Assembly (NCBI GenBank): GCA_002482435.1
Contig: DLFZ01000129.1
Location: 1-9,292 of the forward strand
From: Christensenella sp. UBA7707
Lineage (GTDB): Bacteria > Bacillota > Clostridia > Christensenellales > CAG-138
Direction of reading: 5' to 3'
Length of the DNA: 9,292 bases
Under the pieces are notes generated by a model. It was not told where the DNA came from and made no database searches. It was given only the letters and a program-made list of their open reading frames with translations. Both the position numbers and the translations under genes were made by a program. This document shows, one piece after another, positions 1-5,023 of this stretch (the stretch's first letter is position 1; each line of letters begins with the position of its first letter).

Positions 1-32
1 AATTTTTGAAAGACGATGAAAGGGTGTGCAAC

Positions 33-476
33 ATGAAAAAGACCGCCGAATTCAACGAACAGGAACAAGTCGTTTGGCATGACCGCAAGCGCATTCTGGG
101 CATGCCCATCAGTTTTACGAAGTACGAGGTCAGCCCCACCCGCCTCACCATGCGCAAGGGTCTTTTCCGTACGGAAACCGACGAGCTGCTTCTTTACAGG
201 GTGCTTGACATCAAAATGGTGCGCACGCTTGGCCAGAAGATTTTCGGCGTGGGTACGCTCAACCTTTATTGCGCGGATCAGAGCAACCGCGTGCTCGACC
301 TTGTGAACATCAAAAAGCCTGAGGATGTGCGTAAATTCTTAAGCCGCCTCGTGGAGCACGAGCGCAACGAAAAGGGCGTGACCGGGCGGGAAATTTACGG
401 TACCACCAACCTCAACGTACAGGGTGGCCCCGCGCCGGACTTTACGGATGTTGACGGCGACGGCATCCCTGGCTAG
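33..476 (+). CDS. Bacterial PH-domain (bPH_2/DUF304-like) soluble protein
   Basis: A 147-residue protein with no signal peptide and no hydrophobic segment, so probably cytoplasmic. The stretch from about residue 20 to 105 matches the bacterial pleckstrin-homology fold family (bPH_2, PF03703). Visible hallmarks are the W-x-D-R-K-R opening, SFTKYEVSPTRL, then RTETDELLLYRVLDIKM, then a FGVGTLNLYCAD strand and a VNIKKPEDVRKFL helix. Many bPH_2 proteins are membrane-linked and of unknown ligand; this one is a stand-alone soluble type. I chose ATG at 33 because GAAAGGG lies at 18-24 with normal spacing; the frame could be extended to TTG at 6 but that codon has no ribosome site. The tail is odd: after a glycine-rich segment it ends in DVDGDGIPG, which resembles the first half of a calcium loop. 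The next gene starts 201 bases later, so it is probably a separate unit. The family call is secure; the role is unknown. Confidence 0.85.
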   Translation: MKKTAEFNEQEQVVWHDRKRILGMPISFTKYEVSPTRLTMRKGLFRTETDELLLYRVLDIKMVRTLGQKIFGVGTLNLYCADQSNRVLDLVNIKKPEDVRKFLSRLVEHERNEKGVTGREIYGTTNLNVQGGPAPDFTDVDGDGIPG

Positions 477-677
477 GCGGCACCCCATCACTTAACCATT
501 TGTAAAACCACCGGCGAAAGATGGAATATGAGAGAGGGCTGTTGTAGCACACCTTTTGATTTTCCATTCTTTTAATGAAAGGGCGGCTTGTTCACACCTT
601 ATAGGCATAGAGGCAGATGGTTATGAAGGAGGACATGATTCCACAAGATTGACTGTGCGTATCATGCAAGGCTGCAC
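477..677. other. Intergenic gap between PH gene and DUF1905 gene
   Basis: About 200 bases with no recognisable gene. I see no convincing terminator after the PH gene and no good -35/-10 pair for the genes downstream. Two short open stretches are present. One is a 15-codon ATG ORF at 528-575 encoding MREGCCSTPFDFPFF. The other is an open frame from 532 to 681 whose TGA overlaps the ATG of the next gene as ATGA, but it has no good start codon. AAGGAGG at 626-632 is a strong ribosome-site-like sequence, but it lies only 2 bases before an ATG opening a 5-codon frame. These may be chance or remnants of a leader. Confidence 0.5.
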
Positions 678-968
678 ATGAATCAAAAAACATACGAATT
701 TGAAGCATTAATTCACAAGGTTCCCGATCTGGATGGCGCATACGTTATATTCCCGCATGATGTGAAAGCCGAGTTCGGTAAAGGCAGGGTCAAAGTACAT
801 GCCACATTTGATGGGGAGCCTTATGACGGAAGCATCGTGAACATGGGCATAAAGGACGCCGACGGCTCGGTGTGCTACATCGTAGGGTTGCGCAAGGATA
901 TTCGTGCAAAAACAGGGAAACAGCCAGGCGATCAAGTGAAGGTCACCATAACCGAGATAGAGAGGTAA
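678..968 (+). CDS. DUF1905 domain protein
   Basis: A 96-residue protein filled almost entirely by a DUF1905 domain (PF08922). The family pattern is clear: an opening [21 protein letters not shown], then [22 protein letters not shown], a central strand around GSIVNMG, and the closing [20 protein letters not shown] motif. The fold is a small beta-barrel, related in shape to AbrB-like folds; no catalytic role is established. In many bacteria DUF1905 is followed by a YdeI/OmpD-associated domain, which is absent here. There is no signal peptide or membrane segment. The ribosome site is weak (AAGG at 668-671). The DUF1801 gene starts 6 bases after its stop, so the two are almost certainly co-transcribed and may act together. 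Function is unknown. Confidence 0.88.
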   Translation: MNQKTYEFEALIHKVPDLDGAYVIFPHDVKAEFGKGRVKVHATFDGEPYDGSIVNMGIKDADGSVCYIVGLRKDIRAKTGKQPGDQVKVTITEIER

Positions 969-974
969 CAACGC

Positions 975-1385
975 ATGTGGAAATGCCCAAAGTGCGGACA
1001 AGAATTTAAAAATACCGATCAAGACCATTTTTGTGGCGAATCGCCGAAAACGATCGACGCATACATTGCCGAGCAGCCGGAGAGCGTTCAGCCGCTTTTG
1101 AACTTGGTAAGAAACACGCTGCGTGCCGCACTTCCGGATGCGCAGGAGCGTATTTCGTGGCGCATGCCCACTTACTGGAATAAGAAGAACATCATACATT
1201 TCGCGTCGTTCAAAAACCATATCGGGATATACCCAGGCGCTGAAGCGATGGTGCATTTTTCAGAAAAGCTCACGGAGTATCACACAAGCAAAGGCGCGCT
1301 TCAGCTTCCGCATAGCAAGCCGCTTCCGCTGGAGCTCATCACAGAAATCGCAAAGTGGTGTGAAGAAACGAGAAATCACCACTGA
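975..1385 (+). CDS. DUF1801 (YdhG-like) protein with N-terminal zinc-knuckle
   Basis: A 136-residue soluble protein. Residues 1-21 form a probable C2HC metal site: C4 and C7 in CPKCG, then H18 and C20 in HFC. Residues from about 24 to 132 match DUF1801 (PF08818), the family of Bacillus YdhG, which has been described as a frataxin-like iron chaperone. Recognisable parts are IDAYIAEQP, a helix with LLNLVRNTLRAALPDAQE, the I-S-W-R-M-P-T-Y-W core, HFASFKNHIGIYPG, and KGALQLPHSKPLPLELI near the end. The ribosome site AGAGG overlaps the upstream stop codon. Pairing with DUF1905 and the zinc-ribbon fusion suggest metal or nucleic-acid contact, but that is inference. The family assignment is solid; the biochemical role is not known. 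Confidence 0.87.
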   Translation: MWKCPKCGQEFKNTDQDHFCGESPKTIDAYIAEQPESVQPLLNLVRNTLRAALPDAQERISWRMPTYWNKKNIIHFASFKNHIGIYPGAEAMVHFSEKLTEYHTSKGALQLPHSKPLPLELITEIAKWCEETRNHH

Positions 1386-1670
1386 GCGTGCCGTGACCTT
1401 TTCATAAATTGCAATATTATATGGGAAAGCGGAGGAAACCAAACAAGACAGTTTGTGCTTATTCACTGTTTCCATAAAAAAAGGCCGGATCACGCGGCCT
1501 TTTTTGTATTTGAGGTTTGGGCTGACGATGTTTGGGCAGCCTAAAAGATGGGTATTTTGAAAAGATGCCATTTCTCTCAAAAAACGCGGCAGTTACTATT
1601 GGCGCGGCATGGGCACTACTCGTATTCGGCAAGGGATATTCCTAGGCTTGTCTGCGGTTCGGGGTGAATA
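1386..1670. other. Convergent intergenic region
   Basis: This 285-base region lies between converging genes. It holds the terminator at 1477-1505. Beyond that is an unexplained open frame on the plus strand from 1526 to 1645. It contains an ATG at 1565 that would give a 26-residue hydrophobic peptide (MPFLSKNAAVTIGAAW, then ALLVFGKGYS). No good ribosome site precedes that ATG, and the terminator lies just upstream, so it is either a gene remnant or chance. Nothing else is visible. Confidence 0.5.
1477..1505. terminator. Bidirectional Rho-independent terminator
   Basis: The left arm AAAAAAGGCCG (1477-1487) and right arm CGGCCTTTTTT (1495-1505) are perfectly complementary over 11 bp, with a 7-base loop. 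The A-run on one side and the T-run on the other give a U-tract on either strand. It lies 91 bases after the DUF1801 stop and 165 bases beyond the nucleotidyltransferase stop on the other strand, so it can end both converging transcripts. Confidence 0.93.
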
Positions 1671-2486
1671 TCATTGTTCTTCACAAAGTCCCCTTAACTC
1701 GGCAACCAATTTGCTCCATTGCTCGCAGGAGGCTGCAACGGTTTCAGCGCAAGACCCCAACTGAAGGCTATCAAGCAATCTCTCTTCACATCTCTCGGGC
1801 TTGCGATCAAACTTTTTTATAAACTCCAACGTCCTTTTCCGGCTCGGAAAGTATACTTTATTTATCGCAAACAATGCTTGCAGAAAATGGTCAATGGCAA
1901 GATCCATGGCAAAATGATAGAAAAGTACATCTTTCCTACTTACCGCACGCACCAAATCCTCGGTATCTTCAAGCATATTCAAATGATAGGACGCCAAAGC
2001 CTTTGCCAAGTCATTAGGATATATGGACAATCTCGCTTTTAATGTATGCAGGAATTCGCTTTTGTCATATAAAACATGTATATTTTTCAACATCGCGCAG
2101 CGCCCTATCGGATAATAGTAGTTGTCCAACTTATCCGGATAATCTCCATTGAGTATGGCTTCCACATTGCACAATGTTTCTTTTACGGTAAAATACATCA
2201 ACCACGTTTCAATGCCGTCTATATACACAAGGTCGCCCACGCCCCAATGCCCGCCTTCAAAAACGTTCATTTTACCTGCTTGTATCACGCTGCCCGTTTG
2301 CTTTATAACGGCCTGTCTTTTTTCAAGCTCGGGTATTTTTCCGCAATAGATAAAAACATCGATATCCCCTTCGCCTGCCTTGGGGAGCTCTTTTTTGCTT
2401 GCGCTTATGCCGATCGATTCCACTTCATCCATCGCCGAAATGTTATTTGCCAATTGGCGCAATACGCGCTCGGCATTGGTTTGCAT
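1671..2486 (-). CDS. Nucleotidyltransferase-domain protein (DUF4037 type)
   Basis: A 271-residue soluble protein. The N-terminal 110 residues look like a minimal nucleotidyltransferase of the DNA-polymerase-beta superfamily: a GIS turn at 26-28, the metal-binding pair D41-x-D43 in GEGDIDVFIYC, and a probable third carboxylate at E93 in DGIETWLMYF. The C-terminal half is helical and matches my memory of DUF4037 proteins, with LDNYYYPIGRC, KDVLFYHFAMDLAIDHFLQALF and KVYFPSRKRTLEFI. Related proteins include antibiotic nucleotidyltransferases, but the substrate cannot be read from the sequence. GGAG sits about 11 bases before the ATG, a loose spacing. It is 52 bases downstream of the CPBP gene on the same strand and ends at the shared terminator, so it is either the last gene of that operon or has its own weak promoter. 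Family confidence is good; function is unknown. Confidence 0.83.
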   Translation of the reverse strand: MQTNAERVLRQLANNISAMDEVESIGISASKKELPKAGEGDIDVFIYCGKIPELEKRQAVIKQTGSVIQAGKMNVFEGGHWGVGDLVYIDGIETWLMYFTVKETLCNVEAILNGDYPDKLDNYYYPIGRCAMLKNIHVLYDKSEFLHTLKARLSIYPNDLAKALASYHLNMLEDTEDLVRAVSRKDVLFYHFAMDLAIDHFLQALFAINKVYFPSRKRTLEFIKKFDRKPERCEERLLDSLQLGSCAETVAASCEQWSKLVAELRGLCEEQ

Positions 2487-2538
2487 ATAAAATCATCTCC
2501 GATTTTAAGTAAAAAATACGTTTATGGTTACCTATACA

Positions 2539-3165
2539 TTAAACGACCAGCAGCGTAAACACACCTATAAGATTCGCTAAAAAGTGTGAAATAGCGCAAG
2601 CAAAAACGTTTTTCGTTTCATGGTACAATACACCGTACAATGTGCTGTCAATAAAAATAAAAACCAAGTCATAAAGGATTACCGTGGCAGAACCCGCCGA
2701 AAAATGTCCCGCAGCAAAGAACGCCGATGTGACAATGATGCCCCAAGCAGGATTTAAAATGCCGCTGAGCTTTGTTTGCAAAAACGCTCGAAAGGCGATT
2801 TCTTCACCGAAGGAAAGTATGAGCAGCTGCACGAGCAGCAAAGGTGCTTTGTCAAAAGAAAGCATCGGAGAAATACGATTAAGAACATGCTCATAAAACT
2901 CAGGAAGGATCAGCTTTGAAAAAAGAACCGCCACAATCCCGGAGAGCATCGGCGCAAGGATTAACCACCAATACCGTTTGATATCGCCCGGGATATTTTT
3001 CATTCGAAACCCTAGATCGTAAGCGCTTTTTTTAGCAATTCCTTTTTCAATCAACAGATATGGGATTGCAAAAATCAACGCCATTCCTGCCGGTTTCAAG
3101 ATTGCAAGTATTGATGTGATCGCTGCCGGAACCATGTCCTTCAGCACAAGTTTTCTGGTTTCCAT
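2539..3165 (-). CDS. CPBP-family intramembrane glutamic endopeptidase
   Basis: A 208-residue polytopic membrane protein of the CPBP/Abi family (PF02517, related to Rce1 prenyl proteases). All three active-site motifs are intact: E121-E122-x3-R126 in SFGEEIAFRAF, F150-x3-H154 in FFAAGHF, and H194-x3-N198 in ISHFLANL. Several hydrophobic spans are visible at about 15-40, 66-88, 108-120, 141-155, 160-180 and 187-207. I start at the ATG at 3165 (METRKLV) because GAAGGG lies 7 bases upstream; an earlier in-frame ATG at 3186 lacks a ribosome site. Members act in protein processing, bacteriocin self-immunity or stress signalling, and the substrate here is not evident. It follows the CDP-alcohol phosphatidyltransferase by 108 bases, which suggests membership of the TetR-controlled block. 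An active protease is likely from the motifs. Confidence 0.9.
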   Translation of the reverse strand: METRKLVLKDMVPAAITSILAILKPAGMALIFAIPYLLIEKGIAKKSAYDLGFRMKNIPGDIKRYWWLILAPMLSGIVAVLFSKLILPEFYEHVLNRISPMLSFDKAPLLLVQLLILSFGEEIAFRAFLQTKLSGILNPAWGIIVTSAFFAAGHFSAGSATVILYDLVFIFIDSTLYGVLYHETKNVFACAISHFLANLIGVFTLLVV

Positions 3166-3273
3166 TGATTTCCCTTCCATTATCATTATAATTTACACCC
3201 TCGATTAATCGTGTGCTTTCGCTTCCCAACCGGCAGATCGGCCAGCGGAAAATTGTGATAAAAACACGCATGC

Positions 3274-3846
3274 TCACCGAATGGATAAAAATGCCGAGCT
3301 GCTTCGCAAAGCCACAATGCTTCGGGTATCGGCATCGTACGTTTTGGACTTGAATAGTAGAATGGCCTCTTCCACCGCTGATATAAAGGCTACCATGCCG
3401 ACCGCAATGATACTCCAGCAGGCTATGTCCTTTGTGCAGACCCAAACGGGCAGCATGACAAACAGCACAAGGCCAGTCAGTTTGTTTCCTATGGTATGCA
3501 TAATGCCCCAACACTTGAACTTCGCCTTTGTTATCGTTATATTTACCACACGTACGGCGGTAACGATTAACGCGCAGCTAACAAGAGCACGGTTATTTTC
3601 CGCATTTATAATGGTCAGAAGGGTTGCCAAACACGCCATAGAAAAGACAAAATCCCCCGCACTATCCAGCCTGCTACCAAGCGCTGTTTCCGCGCGAAAC
3701 CGCCTTGCCAAGTATCCATCTGCGGCGTCGGTGATGCCGCATACAAGGTAAATCATAAAAAAGAGCACCGGTCTGACTGCCAAATAAGGCAGTGCAACCG
3801 CTAGGAGCATACGCAAACAAGATAGTAAATTAGGCAATCGTTTCAT
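3274..3846 (-). CDS. CDP-alcohol phosphatidyltransferase family membrane enzyme
   Basis: A 190-residue integral membrane enzyme (PF01066). The full catalytic signature is present: D40-x2-D43-G44-x2-A47-R48-x8-G57-x3-D61-x3-D65. These acidic residues bind the metals used to transfer a phosphatidyl group from a CDP-lipid to an alcohol acceptor. Hydrophobic spans lie at about 8-25, 27-38, 66-82, 87-102, 121-138 and 142-166. Possible acceptors are glycerol-3-phosphate, inositol, serine or cardiolipin-type substrates; the sequence does not decide. The start is the ATG at 3846, preceded by GGAGG at 7 bases. The same frame is open upstream to 3912, but that extension has no ribosome site. It sits 69 bases after the small membrane protein and upstream of the CPBP protease, all on one strand. 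A duplicate or accessory lipid synthase is more likely than the housekeeping PgsA, given the repressor next door. Confidence 0.9.
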   Translation of the reverse strand: MKRLPNLLSCLRMLLAVALPYLAVRPVLFFMIYLVCGITDAADGYLARRFRAETALGSRLDSAGDFVFSMACLATLLTIINAENNRALVSCALIVTAVRVVNITITKAKFKCWGIMHTIGNKLTGLVLFVMLPVWVCTKDIACWSIIAVGMVAFISAVEEAILLFKSKTYDADTRSIVALRSSSAFLSIR

Positions 3847-3915
3847 CGGGCATCCTCCACCGAGCACTTGCGTTGGGGTTTGAAGCAATGCGCCATCCTG
3901 CTCTGCCAGCAAAAT

Positions 3916-4125
3916 TCACCCTTTTCTTTTCATGCGAGCAAACAGCACAAAAAGAAGCGCCATGGTAATTAGGCAAAAACCAGCAGATGCTATGCCGCAG
4001 TTGGTATGAAAGGCAAGAGAGCTTGGGTCGGTAATGTTGTTCTTTGCCATCCATAATCCGCATATCATAGTTGATGTTATGAGCAGTACCGTAATACCTG
4101 CGCAGGTCAATGTTGCCACTTTCAT
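3916..4125 (-). CDS. Small two-helix membrane protein
   Basis: A 69-residue protein I do not recognise. Two hydrophobic segments are visible, at about 5-25 (VATLTCAGITVLLITSTMI) and 42-64 (CGIASAGFCLITMALLFVLF). They are joined by a short polar loop containing NNITDPSSLAFHTN, and the chain ends in the basic RMKRKG. The positive C-terminus suggests that end is cytoplasmic, placing both termini inside. GAGG lies 8 bases before the ATG. The gene begins 17 bases after the TetR stop and is followed by the CDP-alcohol phosphatidyltransferase, so all three are very likely co-transcribed. It may be a partner or regulator of the lipid enzyme, but this is only context. It looks like a real gene because of its start signal, packing and composition. 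Confidence 0.75.
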   Translation of the reverse strand: MKVATLTCAGITVLLITSTMICGLWMAKNNITDPSSLAFHTNCGIASAGFCLITMALLFVLFARMKRKG

Positions 4126-4142
4126 AAAACTATCCTCTTTTC

Positions 4143-4715
4143 CTAAATTGGGTCGATCAAATTGTCGATAAGCAGATCGATAAAGTGATTTCGCTGCTCA
4201 ATATCATTCAAATCGATTCCGCTGTACATATGAAACGCGCCGATATTAAGCCCGGTCACCTGAATGGGATAAAGGATTTGCAATGCGATGATTCTTAACT
4301 GCATGTCGCTTTTTTGATTTTTATAAACTTCCTTAAGCAGCGGAACCAGCGATAACGGCGTTTGCATATTTCCTTCCAATATCTCACGCGACAAAACAAA
4401 ACGTATCAGCTTTTCGTTGCTGCCAGCCAATGTGTACAGCTCTTTTATAAGCATCTTCAATTTCGCAACAGAGCCAAGATCGGAATAGACGTTCGTCTTT
4501 GTAAAATCACAAATGGTTTTTACCATAACATCGCCTACCGCAATGCTTAGCAAATTATCCTTGCTCTTAAAGTAATAGTTAATCAACCCCACGCCTACGC
4601 CGGCCCTTGCGGCAATTTGCCGCACCGTTATTTTTTCAATTTGCACCGTTTCTTCCAATATGGCTTTGGCCGCGTCTATGATTGCCTGCCGTGCATCCTG
4701 CTCGCTTGCGCTCAT
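4143..4715 (-). CDS. TetR/AcrR-family transcriptional repressor
   Basis: A 190-residue DNA-binding regulator. The N-terminal TetR_N domain (PF00440) spans about residues 8-58: an ARQAIIDAAKAILEE helix, then the helix-turn-helix KITVRQIAARAGVGVGLINYYF, ending in KSKDNLL. The remaining helical part is the ligand-binding and dimerisation domain, and the ligand is not evident. The start is the ATG at 4715 (MSASEQ), with GGAGG 7 bases upstream; a longer frame to 4784 has no ribosome site and would begin inside the promoter. The promoter just upstream contains a perfect palindrome, which fits negative autoregulation. It heads a co-directional block of membrane and lipid genes that it probably also controls, sensing a small molecule such as a lipid or toxic compound. 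That last point is inference from the family. Confidence 0.92.
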   Translation of the reverse strand: MSASEQDARQAIIDAAKAILEETVQIEKITVRQIAARAGVGVGLINYYFKSKDNLLSIAVGDVMVKTICDFTKTNVYSDLGSVAKLKMLIKELYTLAGSNEKLIRFVLSREILEGNMQTPLSLVPLLKEVYKNQKSDMQLRIIALQILYPIQVTGLNIGAFHMYSGIDLNDIEQRNHFIDLLIDNLIDPI

Positions 4716-4732
4716 TGAAATCCTCCACATAA

Positions 4733-4758
4733 TTGAACAAATATTGAACATGTTCAAT
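4733..4758. promoter_or_regulatory. Probable TetR operator with extra half-site
   Basis: A 16-bp perfect palindrome ATTGAACATGTTCAAT occupies 4743-4758, overlapping the -10 and the predicted start of the tetR promoter. A further TTGAACA copy lies at 4733-4739, exactly 11 bases (about one helical turn) before the TTGAACA at 4744-4750. Binding here would block RNA polymerase. The extra half-site could let a second dimer bind on the same or overlapping face. Palindromes of this size near a TetR gene are typical operators. Confidence 0.8.
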
Positions 4759-4784
4759 TTATCAGGCATCCGCCTCCTTGTCAA
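4756..4784 (-). promoter_or_regulatory. Sigma-A-type promoter of the tetR block
   Basis: Read on the minus strand, the -35 is TTGACA (a perfect match, 4784-4779), followed by a 17-base spacer and the -10 TAAATT (4 of 6, 4761-4756). Transcription should begin around 4749, giving a leader of about 35 bases to the tetR ATG. The spacing is ideal and the operator lies over the start. Confidence 0.85.
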
Positions 4785-4803
4785 GCGTCTGCGAGAAAAT
4801 CAG

Positions 4804-4817
4804 CAAAAATATTTTTG
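4804..4817. other. 14-bp A/T palindrome upstream of tetR promoter
   Basis: CAAAAATATTTTTG is a perfect 14-bp palindrome ending 20 bases upstream of the tetR -35. Its A- and T-tracts resemble an UP element or a bent-DNA site. It could also be a regulator site, or chance in AT-rich DNA. Confidence 0.35.
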
Positions 4818-4857
4818 AATCGGCCGCGAATTTTACAACAAAAAGGCTGAATGTTCT

Positions 4858-4893
4858 GATGGGCTGTATCACTTTTCTGTGATACAGCCCATC
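4858..4893 (-). terminator. Perfect 15-bp hairpin downstream of the cohesin gene
   Basis: GATGGGCTGTATCAC (4858-4872) and GTGATACAGCCCATC (4879-4893) form a perfect 15-bp stem with a 6-base loop. It lies about 130 bases past the cohesin-protein stop on the minus strand and before the tetR promoter. Neither side has an immediate T-run: on the minus strand the nearest, TTTTT, is about 15 bases further on. It is thus a strong transcript-ending or -stabilising hairpin rather than a textbook terminator. A weaker stem AAAACCC/GGGTTTT (4901-4907 with 4924-4930) lies just before it. Confidence 0.55.
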
Positions 4894-4898
4894 GTTGT

Positions 4899-5012
4899 TT
4901 AAAACCCTACAGCTAAGCCAAAGGGGTTTTTTGGTTTGCGGTACTTTCTCCAATACGCCGAAATCAACGATCCGGCAATTTGCCCTATCTCTCCCGGTGC
5001 GCTCATACACAT
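4899..5012 (-). CDS. Possible 37-residue small protein (unrecognised)
   Basis: A short open frame on the minus strand starting 11 bases after the cohesin-protein stop. It would encode MCMSAPGEIGQIAGSLIS, then AYWRKYRKPKNPFGLAVGF. The mix of a short amphipathic N-terminal part and a very basic W-R-K-Y-R-K stretch is unlike random sequence, but I cannot place it in a family. No clear ribosome site precedes the ATG; translation could be coupled to the upstream stop. A second in-frame ATG is at 5006. The C-terminal codons overlap the weak AAAACCC/GGGTTTT stem. It may be a real small gene, the eroded end of a larger one, or chance. Confidence 0.3.
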   Translation of the reverse strand: MCMSAPGEIGQIAGSLISAYWRKYRKPKNPFGLAVGF

Positions 5013-5023
5013 TTCGAGTTTCT

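Noticed and set aside
532..681. 49-codon plus-strand frame ending in an ATGA overlap with the DUF1905 gene
   Set aside because: It has no usable start codon or ribosome site, and a frame of this length is expected by chance; only the overlap is suggestive.
708..1256. 182-residue minus-strand open frame
   Set aside because: It is antisense to the DUF1905 and DUF1801 genes, which match known families.
3185..3190. Perfect TATAAT on the minus strand before the CPBP gene
   Set aside because: It has no -35 at proper spacing, and a start there would leave only about 13 bases before the chosen ATG, overlapping the ribosome site.
3202..3211. 10-bp palindrome CGATTAATCG
   Set aside because: It is short, not over a credible promoter, and easily arises by chance.
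3830..4063. 77-residue minus-strand frame overlapping the small membrane protein
   Set aside because: It overlaps the 69-residue protein, which has a proper ribosome site and membrane-helix composition.
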